Shown here: positions 1 through 5,923 of the stretch, in pieces
Position numbering within the stretch: position 1 is the first letter of the stretch
Layout: each line of letters starts with the position of its first letter
Assembly: GCA_002365175.1 (NCBI GenBank)
Contig: DEZK01000011.1
Span: 1-5,944, forward strand
Length of the DNA stretch: 5,944 nucleotides
Origin: Raskinella chloraquaticus (SeqCode)
GTDB taxonomy: Bacteria; Pseudomonadota; Alphaproteobacteria; Rhizobiales; UBA4765
Direction: 5' to 3'
The notes under the pieces: generated by a model
The model's input: the letters and a program-made list of their open reading frames with translations, nothing else
Database searches by the model: none
What the model was told of the DNA's origin: nothing
Position numbers and translations under genes: made by a program

Positions 1-1
1 C

Positions 2-502
2 GGCGGGCTTGTCATGATCGCGATCATGCTGGTGCAAAGCGGTTCCGTGATCGGGCGCTCGCTGCCTGAATTGCTGGGGTTCATCGGCCTGAAACTGCCG
101 CGTCTTGCCATTCCCGGCGACATCGAAATCGTCCAGCTCGGCTGTGGTATCGCCATCTTCTGCTTCCTGCCACTCTGCCATTATCGCCGCGCCAATGTCC
201 TGGTCGAGTTTTTCACCCAGCACCTGCCGGTTCGCTATCGCTCGATGTTTGATCTGGCGGCCAACCTGCTATTTCTGCTTATTGCGTCAACGATAACCTG
301 GCAGCTTGGCCACGGCGCGCAGGAGAAGATTTCCTACTGGGATACGACCATGGTGCTGCGCCTTCCCGAAGCCTATCCCTATGTCGGTGCGCTTGCTGCG
401 GCGGTGCTGTGGACGCTGGTCGTAGCCTATAGCTGTGTGCGCTCGTGTCAGGAGATCGCCCGCGACCATGTTATCGGCCCGGCGCCGTCGGGAGATCATT
501 GA
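2..502 (+). CDS. TRAP transporter small permease (DctQ family), 5' end outside window
   Basis: This is the small integral-membrane subunit of a TRAP (tripartite ATP-independent periplasmic) transporter, which packs against the large permease in the inner membrane. The reading frame is open from the first base, and the first visible residues already look like the middle of the first membrane helix. The true start therefore lies upstream, and the ATG at 14 is probably internal. DctQ landmarks appear in the usual order: an acidic GDIEIV segment (nt 116-133) opening helix 2, an RRANVLVEFF segment (185-214) in place of the common GEHIRVDLL motif, a third hydrophobic stretch (about 250-300), and LRLPEAYPYVGAL (356-394) leading into the fourth helix. 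The stop TGA is at 500-502, and the large permease begins 3 bases later, so translation is probably coupled. The substrate is unknown, so no dct symbol is given. Its binding-protein partner is either upstream of the window or the gene at 1964. Confidence 0.88.
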   Translation, partial: GGLVMIAIMLVQSGSVIGRSLPELLGFIGLKLPRLAIPGDIEIVQLGCGIAIFCFLPLCHYRRANVLVEFFTQHLPVRYRSMFDLAANLLFLLIASTITWQLGHGAQEKISYWDTTMVLRLPEAYPYVGALAAAVLWTLVVAYSCVRSCQEIARDHVIGPAPSGDH

Positions 503-505
503 GAG

Positions 506-1834
506 ATGTCGAATTTTTCGATCGGGATCCTGTCCTTCTGCATTATGCTCGGACTGCTTGCGATCAGGGTGCCGATCGGGGTGGCGATGTTCGCGGTGGG
601 CGCTGGTGGCTTCATCTATGTCTCGGGGCTGACGCCGCTCCTTGCCTTCCTCAAGTCAACGCCGTTTGAAACCTTCTCGAATTATTCATTTTCAGTCATT
701 CCGCTTTTTCTGCTGATGGGCAATGTCGCTTCGCGTTCCGGCCTGTCGGCACGGCTCTTCAAGGGTGCCAGCGCCATTCTCGGCCATCATCGCGGGGGCA
801 TGGCGATGGCGTCCGTTGGCGCATGCGCGGCGTTTGGAACGATTTGCGGGTCATCGCTGGCGACGGCTGCCACCATGGGGCAGGTCGCCTTGCCGGAAAT
901 GAAGAAATACGGCTATTCGGGCGCGCTGTCGACCGCCTCCCTTGCGGCGGGTGGCACGCTTGGCATTCTCGTGCCACCATCGGTGCCGCTCGTCATTTAC
1001 GCCATCCTGGCGCAGCAAAACATCGCCAAGCTTTTCCTCGCCGCCTTCATTCCGGCAGCCCTCGCCATTTTTGGCTTCTTCTGCGCCATCCGTTATTTCG
1101 TCTGGGCCAATCCCGGCTCAGGTCCGGCGACACCCAGACGCCCCTTCAGCGAACGCCTGAAGGACATCATCGCCACGTGGCCGGTGGTATCGATCTTTCT
1201 CATCGTTTTTGTCGGCATGAACGGCGACTTCTTTGTCGGCTCCAGCCTCTTCACGCCAACCGAGGGCGCAGCGGTCGGCGCCCTGTGTGCGACGCTTGCC
1301 GCCATCTTCATCGGCAAAGCCCGCCTGCGCGAGATTTTTGCCTCGGTGCGCTCGACCGGCGAGCAGACTGGCATGATCTTTCTCATCCTTCTGGGCGCAG
1401 AGATGTACAACGCGTTTCTGGCGCGCACCAACATGCCGCAGATCATGGCTGAATGGGTGGCAGCGCTCGGCTTTTCACCCTATCTGATCATGGTGGTGAT
1501 CGTTGCGATCTACATTCTGCTTGGCTGCCTGATGGACAGCCTCAGCATGCTGCTCCTGACCATTCCGATTTTCTTTCCCGTCGTCATGGGGCTTGATTTC
1601 GGCATGAGCGCTGAGCACACCGCCATCTGGTTTGGCATTCTGGCGTTGATTGTGGTCGAACTGGGCCTCATCCATCCGCCCGTCGGCCTCAACGTCTATG
1701 TCATCAGTACGATCGCCAAGGATGTGCCGATGATGGAGACATTCCGGGGCATTCTGCCGTTCCTGGCGGCGGAATTCATACGAGTGGGGTTGATTATCGC
1801 GTTTCCGATCCTGACGCTGGCATTCATCAAATGA
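506..1834 (+). CDS. TRAP transporter large permease (DctM family), first copy
   Basis: This 442-residue protein is the large, transporting membrane subunit of a TRAP importer, which couples solute uptake to an ion (usually Na+) gradient. Its length is close to the family norm of about 425-440. It is very hydrophobic along its whole length. Family motifs are present in both halves: GTICGSSLATAATMG (residues 111-125), GGTLGILVPPS (149-159), FTPTEGAAVGA (249-259), LLGCLMDSLSM (338-348) and LGLIHPPVGLNVYVI (386-400). The GSS/PPS and D-S/HPPVG elements are the repeated hairpin regions that form the transport site in DctM-type permeases. The start at 506 follows the small-permease stop by 3 bases, with GGAG at 491-494 as a distant ribosome binding site. 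The gene ends before a 129-bp spacer with no obvious terminator. It is a paralogue of the gene at 3594 but lacks that protein's central insertion. Family assignment is firm; the substrate cannot be inferred. Confidence 0.95.
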   Translation: MSNFSIGILSFCIMLGLLAIRVPIGVAMFAVGAGGFIYVSGLTPLLAFLKSTPFETFSNYSFSVIPLFLLMGNVASRSGLSARLFKGASAILGHHRGGMAMASVGACAAFGTICGSSLATAATMGQVALPEMKKYGYSGALSTASLAAGGTLGILVPPSVPLVIYAILAQQNIAKLFLAAFIPAALAIFGFFCAIRYFVWANPGSGPATPRRPFSERLKDIIATWPVVSIFLIVFVGMNGDFFVGSSLFTPTEGAAVGALCATLAAIFIGKARLREIFASVRSTGEQTGMIFLILLGAEMYNAFLARTNMPQIMAEWVAALGFSPYLIMVVIVAIYILLGCLMDSLSMLLLTIPIFFPVVMGLDFGMSAEHTAIWFGILALIVVELGLIHPPVGLNVYVISTIAKDVPMMETFRGILPFLAAEFIRVGLIIAFPILTLAFIK

Positions 1835-1858
1835 CGAGGCATTCGGATCGGCCTTCGC

Positions 1859-1904
1859 GTCAATTTGCGGCTAAATTGTCAAATTCGGAAAAATGGTCAA
1901 CACT
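1859..1904 (+). promoter_or_regulatory. Possible promoter/operator region upstream of the binding-protein gene
   Basis: This AT-rich patch sits in the 129-bp spacer between the first large permease and the binding protein. It holds an inverted repeat, CAATTT (1861-1866) and AAATTG (1873-1878), and an overlapping longer-range pair, AATTTG (1862-1867) and CAAATT (1880-1885). GTCAA occurs three times on the same strand (1859-1863, 1878-1882, 1896-1900), spaced 19 and 18 bases apart, close to two helical turns. Candidate sigma-70-like elements are TTGTCA (1876-1881) followed 17 bases later by a poor AACACT, or TTGCGG (1865-1870) followed 18 bases later by AAAAAT. The pattern fits an operator for a local regulator, but none is encoded in the window. 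The promoter assignment is tentative. Confidence 0.3.
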
Positions 1905-1947
1905 TGCCGCAAGCGTGCACGCAGGCGTACGCCCGAATGATCGCAGC

Positions 1948-1954
1948 GAGAGGA
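1948..1954 (+). promoter_or_regulatory. Ribosome binding site deciding the binding-protein start
   Basis: GAGAGGA at 1948-1954 matches the Shine-Dalgarno consensus and ends 9 bases before the ATG at 1964. The reading frame is open further upstream, to an ATG in the 1865 codon. This site, together with the signal peptide that begins at 1964, makes 1964 the better start. Confidence 0.7.
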
Positions 1955-1963
1955 ATAGGTAAC

Positions 1964-2962
1964 ATGACAAAGGTCACGCGTCGTCGCGCTTTGCAGCTGG
2001 TGGCATTGAGCGCGCTTGGCAGCACGGTTTCGGGTAAAATCGCGTTCGCACAGGGCGCGAGCGCCAAATGGGATATGCCGACGCCTTATGCCGACGGGAA
2101 TTTCCATACCCGCAATGTCAGGGAATTCGTGGCCGAGATTGCCAAGGAAACCAGTGGTGCGCTCGATATCACGGTGCATTCCAATGGCTCTTTGCTGAAA
2201 CTGCCGGAAATCAAGCGTGGCGTACAGACGGGCCAGGTGCAGGCAGGCGAGACGCTGGTATCGACGCTCGCCAATGAGGATGCGATTTTCGGCTTTGATT
2301 CCATTCCAGGCGTTGCCACCTCCTATGCCCAATCGCGCAAGCTTTATACGGCCGCGCGGCCCTTTCTCGAGAAGCGGTTTGAAAAGCAGGGCATGGTCAT
2401 GCTGTTCTCGGTGGCGTGGCCGCCGCAAGGCATCTACGCCAAGAAGGATCTGGCATCGCTTGCCGATCTCAAGGGTACGAAATTCCGCGCCTATAATCCG
2501 GCAACCGCGCGCTTTGCCGAGCTCATCGGCGCGTCTCCGGTCACCATCCAGGCCGCTGAAATCGCCCAGGCGTTCCGCACCGGCGTGATTGATGCGATGA
2601 TCACGTCAGGTGCCACCGGGGTTGATTCCCAAGCCTGGGATTATCTCACCCATTATTATGATCTGTCGGCCTTCCTGCCGCAAAACGTCGTTTTGGTGAA
2701 CAAGGCGAGCTTCGATGCCATGCCGGCAGCCGTTCAGGCGATCTTGCGCAAGGCAGCTGCCAGCGCGGAAGAGAGGGGCTGGGCGAATTCGGCCCTGCTC
2801 GATGCAGGCTACAAGAAGACCATGGCCGAAAAAGGCATCAAGGTGCAGCCGGCACCGCCGGCAATGATCGCCGACGTGAAGAAAGTCGGCGAGACGATGG
2901 CAGCCGAATGGACCAAGCGCGCCGGCGCGGATGGCGAGACCATCTTGAAAGGGCTGTCTTGA
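1964..2962 (+). CDS. TRAP transporter solute-binding protein (DctP family)
   Basis: This 332-residue periplasmic protein captures the substrate and delivers it to a DctQM membrane complex. The N-terminus has a basic TRRRALQ segment (residues 5-11), a hydrophobic core and a likely cleavage site after AFA (residue 29). The arginine run resembles a twin-arginine signal, so export could be by Tat or Sec. The mature part shows DctP features: GQVQAGETLVSTLANED (90-106), and DLKGTKFRAYNP (168-179) containing the conserved arginine R175 that in this family clamps a substrate carboxylate. These are followed by AAEIAQAFRTGVIDAMITS (197-215). Mature length is normal for the family. I chose the ATG at 1964 because of the ribosome binding site at 1948-1954 and the signal peptide. 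The frame extends 33 codons upstream, but those residues look like translated spacer. A strong hairpin follows the stop, then a DctQ/DctM pair, the usual P-Q-M order. An organic acid or other carboxylate ligand is likely, but its identity is unknown. Confidence 0.93.
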   Translation: MTKVTRRRALQLVALSALGSTVSGKIAFAQGASAKWDMPTPYADGNFHTRNVREFVAEIAKETSGALDITVHSNGSLLKLPEIKRGVQTGQVQAGETLVSTLANEDAIFGFDSIPGVATSYAQSRKLYTAARPFLEKRFEKQGMVMLFSVAWPPQGIYAKKDLASLADLKGTKFRAYNPATARFAELIGASPVTIQAAEIAQAFRTGVIDAMITSGATGVDSQAWDYLTHYYDLSAFLPQNVVLVNKASFDAMPAAVQAILRKAAASAEERGWANSALLDAGYKKTMAEKGIKVQPAPPAMIADVKKVGETMAAEWTKRAGADGETILKGLS

Positions 2963-2989
2963 GGCTCGTGATTGACAGATAGCCGAAGG

Positions 2990-3023
2990 GCCGGAACGCA
3001 ATCAAGGTGCGTTCCGGCTTTTT
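2990..3023 (+). terminator. Rho-independent terminator or attenuating hairpin after the binding-protein gene
   Basis: The arms GCCGGAACGCA (2990-3000) and TGCGTTCCGGC (3008-3018) form a perfect 11-bp stem with a 7-base loop, directly followed by five T residues (3019-3023). Bases AAGG just upstream can lengthen the stem against the T-run. It begins 27 bases after the binding-protein stop and ends 30 bases before the next start codon. It is a textbook intrinsic terminator in form. Its position inside a P-Q-M gene set suggests partial termination, or protection of the binding-protein mRNA 3' end, rather than a complete transcription stop. Confidence 0.88.
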
Positions 3024-3053
3024 CGTGCTTTCGCAACCTGTGCAGGACCGTCG

Positions 3054-3581
3054 ATGCGCTCCATCTTTGACCCCCTCTACCGCCTCACGGCCCTGATGGC
3101 GGTGCTGGCGCTGGTTTCCATTGCTGTCATTATTCTGGCTGATGTGACGCTGCGGCAATTCGGTGGCCAGATCAAATCATCCGATGATTTCGCCGGCTAC
3201 GCGCTTGTCGCCACATGTATGCTGGGGCTTGCGCCCACCTACCGGCGCGGGGAGCATATCCGCGTCGGGCTGCTGATCGAGCGGCTCACGGGTAAAGCGC
3301 GGCGCCTGGTTGAAGGGTTGTGCCTCGGATTTGGCGTGCTGGCGCTTGGCTGGGCCAGCTGGTGGACGGGACGTTTCGTCTACGATTCCTGGCGCTTCAA
3401 TGATGTCAGCCAAGGTTTGCTGGCGATCCCTCTGTGGATGCCGCAGTTCTTCATGTTTTTCGGAATTTTCGTGATGCTGATCGCGCTGTCCGAGGATTTG
3501 CTGCGCCTGGCGACGGGGCGGGCACCAAGTTACATGGCGAATGCGGCGGCAGCGACCGAACTCCCTACCTTCGAACGCTGA
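3054..3581 (+). CDS. TRAP transporter small permease (DctQ family), second copy
   Basis: This 175-residue, complete small membrane subunit is of typical DctQ length. Four hydrophobic helices are visible at about residues 11-29, 46-63, 86-106 and 128-148. The family's RRGEHIRVGLLIERL region (64-78) lies between helices 2 and 3, and GLLAIPLWMPQ (121-131) precedes helix 4. Both are standard DctQ landmarks and fit this subfamily better than the divergent copy at the window start. The start is supported by AGGA at 3044-3047, 6 bases upstream of the ATG. The gene sits just downstream of the hairpin at 2990-3023, with too little room for its own complete promoter after that hairpin. Transcription probably comes by read-through from the binding-protein gene. 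The large permease follows after 12 bases. It most likely forms a transporter with the proteins encoded at 1964 and 3594. Confidence 0.93.
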   Translation: MRSIFDPLYRLTALMAVLALVSIAVIILADVTLRQFGGQIKSSDDFAGYALVATCMLGLAPTYRRGEHIRVGLLIERLTGKARRLVEGLCLGFGVLALGWASWWTGRFVYDSWRFNDVSQGLLAIPLWMPQFFMFFGIFVMLIALSEDLLRLATGRAPSYMANAAAATELPTFER

Positions 3582-3593
3582 AAGTCAGACCCC

Positions 3594-5042
3594 ATGACCC
3601 CGTCGATTGCCGCCCTCATCCTCCTCGGGATCATGTTTTTCAGCCTCACCATGGGCGTGTGGATCGGGATTTCGCTCGCCGCCGTCGGTTTCATCGCGAT
3701 GGAGTTGATGACGACCCGGCCCATCGGGCTTAATTTTGCGTCATCGCTGTGGAGTTCCAACAATTCGTGGACGTTGACGGCGCTGCCGATGTTCATCTGG
3801 ATGGGCGAAATCCTCTTTCGCTCCAAGCTTGCCGAGGACATGTTCCGCGGCCTCGCGCCCTGGGTGCAGGGGCTGCCGGGGCGGCTGCTGCACACCAATG
3901 TCTTTGGCTGCGGCATCTTCGCGGCGATTTCCGGTTCGTCAGCTGCAACCGCAGCCACCATCGGCAAGATGACCATCCCGGAGCTGCGCAAACGTGGCTA
4001 TGACGATTTCATGCTGGTGGGCTCGCTCGCCGGCAGCGGCACGCTTGGCCTTCTCATTCCGCCATCGATCATCATGATCGTCTATGGCGTGGCGGCAGAG
4101 GTGTCGATTGCGCGGCTCTTCATTGCCGGTGTCATTCCCGGCATTTTGCTGATGCTCATCTTCTCGGTGATCGTTGCCGCCTACGCTCTCCTCTATCCGC
4201 AGAAAATTCCGCCGCGCGATGCGATGATGAGCCTCAGCGAGAAGCTGTGGGAAAGCCGGCGGCTGATTCCAACCGTGCTGCTTATCTTTCTGGTATTGGG
4301 TTCCATCTATGGAGGATTGGCGACACCGACGGAATCAGCGGTGCTCGGGGTGGTGGGCGCACTTGTTCTGTCAGGCATCGACACGCTGATGGAGCGCCGT
4401 CATATGGCGGTTCTGGCAGCAGCGCTGGCGCTTGCCGTGGTGCTGGGCGCCAGCGGCGTGGCGCAGTGGGATCAGGTCGGCTCGCTCTTTGTCGTTGGCC
4501 TGCTGGTCTATACCGCTGCTGTCGGCGGCATCTCATGGTCCGTTTTCAAGGAAAGCGCGCTTGGTGCCACCCGCACCAATTGCATGATCGCGCTCATCCT
4601 GTCGGGCGCGGCCTTCCTGTCAACGGCGATGGGATTTACCGGCCTGCCGCGCCTGTTTGCCGACTGGATCGTTGGCCTTAATCTTGGTCAGGCCGGGTTC
4701 ATCGCTGCGCTCACTATCGTCTTCATGATCATGGGTTGCTTCATCGATGGCATCTCGATGGTCGTGCTGACGACTGCCGTCATCCTGCCAGCCGTCAAGG
4801 CAGCCGGCATCGATCTGCTGTGGTTTGGCATCTTCGTCGTGCTGGTGGTCGAGATGGCGCAGATCACGCCGCCTGTGGGTTTCAACCTTTATGTCCTGCA
4901 AAGTCTGGCGCAGAAAAGCATGGGCTATGTGGCGCTGGCCTCGCTGCCATTCTTCATAGGCATGATTGTCATGGTTGCGATCGTCTATGCGGTGCCTGAT
5001 CTCGTCAGCTGGCTGCCCAACCAGATGCTGGGCAGAAAATAG
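3594..5042 (+). CDS. TRAP transporter large permease (DctM family), second copy, with a central insertion
   Basis: This 482-residue large permease subunit is inferred to partner the small permease just upstream. Family motifs are clear: AISGSSAATAATIGKMTIPEL (residues 111-131), SGTLGLLIPPSIIMIVYG (148-165), LATPTESAVLG (242-252), MGCFIDGISMVVL (380-392) and QITPPVGFNLYVL (423-435). The protein is 40 residues longer than the copy at 506. From the PTE motif to the next shared segment (ATRTNCMI, 325-332) the distance is about 80 residues, against about 33 in the other copy. The extra part (about 266-313) holds two hydrophobic stretches, 271-289 and 295-313, with ERRH before the first. Two added membrane segments would keep the downstream topology unchanged. 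The ribosome binding site is weak, so translation is probably coupled to the small permease 12 bases upstream. No terminator is seen after the stop; queC follows 54 bases later. Family assignment is firm; the substrate is unknown. Confidence 0.95.
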   Translation: MTPSIAALILLGIMFFSLTMGVWIGISLAAVGFIAMELMTTRPIGLNFASSLWSSNNSWTLTALPMFIWMGEILFRSKLAEDMFRGLAPWVQGLPGRLLHTNVFGCGIFAAISGSSAATAATIGKMTIPELRKRGYDDFMLVGSLAGSGTLGLLIPPSIIMIVYGVAAEVSIARLFIAGVIPGILLMLIFSVIVAAYALLYPQKIPPRDAMMSLSEKLWESRRLIPTVLLIFLVLGSIYGGLATPTESAVLGVVGALVLSGIDTLMERRHMAVLAAALALAVVLGASGVAQWDQVGSLFVVGLLVYTAAVGGISWSVFKESALGATRTNCMIALILSGAAFLSTAMGFTGLPRLFADWIVGLNLGQAGFIAALTIVFMIMGCFIDGISMVVLTTAVILPAVKAAGIDLLWFGIFVVLVVEMAQITPPVGFNLYVLQSLAQKSMGYVALASLPFFIGMIVMVAIVYAVPDLVSWLPNQMLGRK

Positions 5043-5096
5043 CGGCAGGGAGGGGCCCCCGTTCCTGGCAACAGATTCCTTACGCGAGAGCTGTCG

Positions 5097-5813
5097 ATGA
5101 TATCCACAAGCGGAGCACTGGTGCTGTTTTCCGGCGGCCAGGATTCCACCACCTGCCTCGCCTGGGCGCTGGCACGCTATCCCCGTGTCGAGACGTTGGG
5201 CTTTGATTATGGCCAGCGCCATGTGGTCGAACTGGCCTGCCGCGCCATCCTGCGCGACAAGATGTCCGCGCTCGATCCGCTATGGGGCGAGCGACTGGGC
5301 GAGGACCATACGCTCGATCTGGCGGCGCTGGGCGAATTATCGCAAACGTCGTTGACCCGCGACATTGCCATCGACATGGCAGCAGGTGGCCTGCCAAACA
5401 CCTTTGTGCCAGGGCGCAACCTTCTGTTTCTGACCTTTGCTGCAGCCCTTGCCTATCGGCGCGGGCTCACTGTGCTGGTGACAGGCGTGTGTGAGACTGA
5501 TTACTCCGGCTACCCCGATTGCCGCGATGACACGATGAAAGCGATGCAGGTGGCGCTTAATCTTGGCATGGAGCGCCGTTTCGTCATCGAGACGCCCTTG
5601 ATGTGGATCGACAAGGCGGCAAGTTTCCGCCTTGCCCGTGAGCTTGGCGGGCAGGGGCTGCTCGATCTCGTCATCGAGGACACCCACAGTTGCTATCTTG
5701 GTGATCGCAAGCAGCGCCACGATTGGGGCTATGGCTGCGGCGCCTGTCCGGCCTGCAAGTTGCGTGGTGATGGCTATCGCCGCTTTACCGCCGAGGAAAG
5801 CGCTGGCGCCTAG
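5097..5813 (+). CDS. queC: 7-cyano-7-deazaguanine (preQ0) synthase QueC
   Basis: QueC is a cytoplasmic enzyme that converts 7-carboxy-7-deazaguanine, ammonia and ATP to preQ0, the precursor of the tRNA wobble nucleoside queuosine. At 238 residues it has the normal family length. The N-terminal PP-loop ATP-binding motif FSGGQDST is at residues 11-18, followed by GFDYGQRH (35-42), FVPGRNLLFL (103-112) and the diagnostic TGVCETDYSGYPDCR (129-143). The C-terminal zinc site has all four cysteines: C199, C214, C217 and C220, in the C-x14-C-x2-C-x2-C pattern. The ATG at 5097 has GAGAG (5086-5090) 6 bases upstream and places the PP-loop at the usual distance from the N-terminus. The queD, queE and folE partners are not in the window. 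The preceding TRAP genes are on the same strand with no terminator between, so some co-transcription is possible. I see no functional link between the two. Confidence 0.97.
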   Translation: MISTSGALVLFSGGQDSTTCLAWALARYPRVETLGFDYGQRHVVELACRAILRDKMSALDPLWGERLGEDHTLDLAALGELSQTSLTRDIAIDMAAGGLPNTFVPGRNLLFLTFAAALAYRRGLTVLVTGVCETDYSGYPDCRDDTMKAMQVALNLGMERRFVIETPLMWIDKAASFRLARELGGQGLLDLVIEDTHSCYLGDRKQRHDWGYGCGACPACKLRGDGYRRFTAEESAGA

Positions 5814-5839
5814 CCGCGCGAAAGGGCCGATTGCATCCA

Positions 5840-5853
5840 GCTTTGCGCAAAGC
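5840..5853. repeat. Perfect 14-bp palindrome in the queC downstream spacer
   Basis: GCTTTGCGCAAAGC is a perfect inverted repeat lying 27 bases past the queC stop and about 70 bases before the next start codon. As RNA it could fold into a 5-bp stem with a GCGC loop. An alternative longer fold pairs AAGGGC (5822-5827) with GCCCTT (5852-5857). Neither is followed by a T-run on the + strand, so an ordinary intrinsic terminator is unlikely. It could be a protein binding site for the downstream gene. The rest of the 110-bp spacer shows only a weak promoter-like pair, TTGCGC (5843-5848) and TAAAAA (5867-5872). Confidence 0.45.
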
Positions 5854-5912
5854 CCTTGCGCTCGCTTAAAAAACCGCCTAACCGGGCGCGCGAAATTCCT
5901 CTCACACCCCTC

Positions 5913-5917
5913 AAGGA
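5913..5917 (+). promoter_or_regulatory. Ribosome binding site of the gene entering at the right edge
   Basis: AAGGA at 5913-5917 stands 6 bases before the ATG at 5924, ideal spacing for a Shine-Dalgarno site. An overlapping ATG at 5917 opens a frame that stops after eight codons, so it is not the start of a gene. Confidence 0.6.
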
Positions 5918-5923
5918 TGCATC

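Noticed and set aside
1093..1446. Long antisense and alternate-frame open frames within the permease genes, such as the minus-strand one here and those at 823-1452 + and 4620-5222 -.
   Set aside because: They lie wholly or largely inside well-supported genes. Their translations are rich in Arg, His, Pro and Ser without domain motifs, as expected for shadow frames in GC-rich DNA.
1865..1963. A longer start for the binding protein, adding 33 residues upstream of the ATG at 1964.
   Set aside because: The extra residues are polar and cysteine-containing with no signal-peptide character. The codon at 1865 has no good ribosome binding site, and a normal signal peptide begins exactly at 1964 behind GAGAGGA.
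5052..5059. GGGGCCCC palindrome between the second large permease and queC as a terminator.
   Set aside because: It has no loop-compatible arms beyond 8 bases and no T-run, and the flanking bases do not extend the symmetry. It is likely a chance GC-rich run.
3594..5813. A functional link in which the TRAP transporter imports a queuosine precursor for QueC.
   Set aside because: The binding protein carries the arginine typical of carboxylate ligands, known queuosine-precursor importers belong to other families, and QueC makes preQ0 from an internally produced precursor. Adjacency alone is not enough.
5821..5873. Hairpin plus A-run as a terminator for a minus-strand gene.
   Set aside because: The A-run lies to the right of the hairpin. 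For minus-strand transcription it would be made before the stem, and no minus-strand gene ends here.
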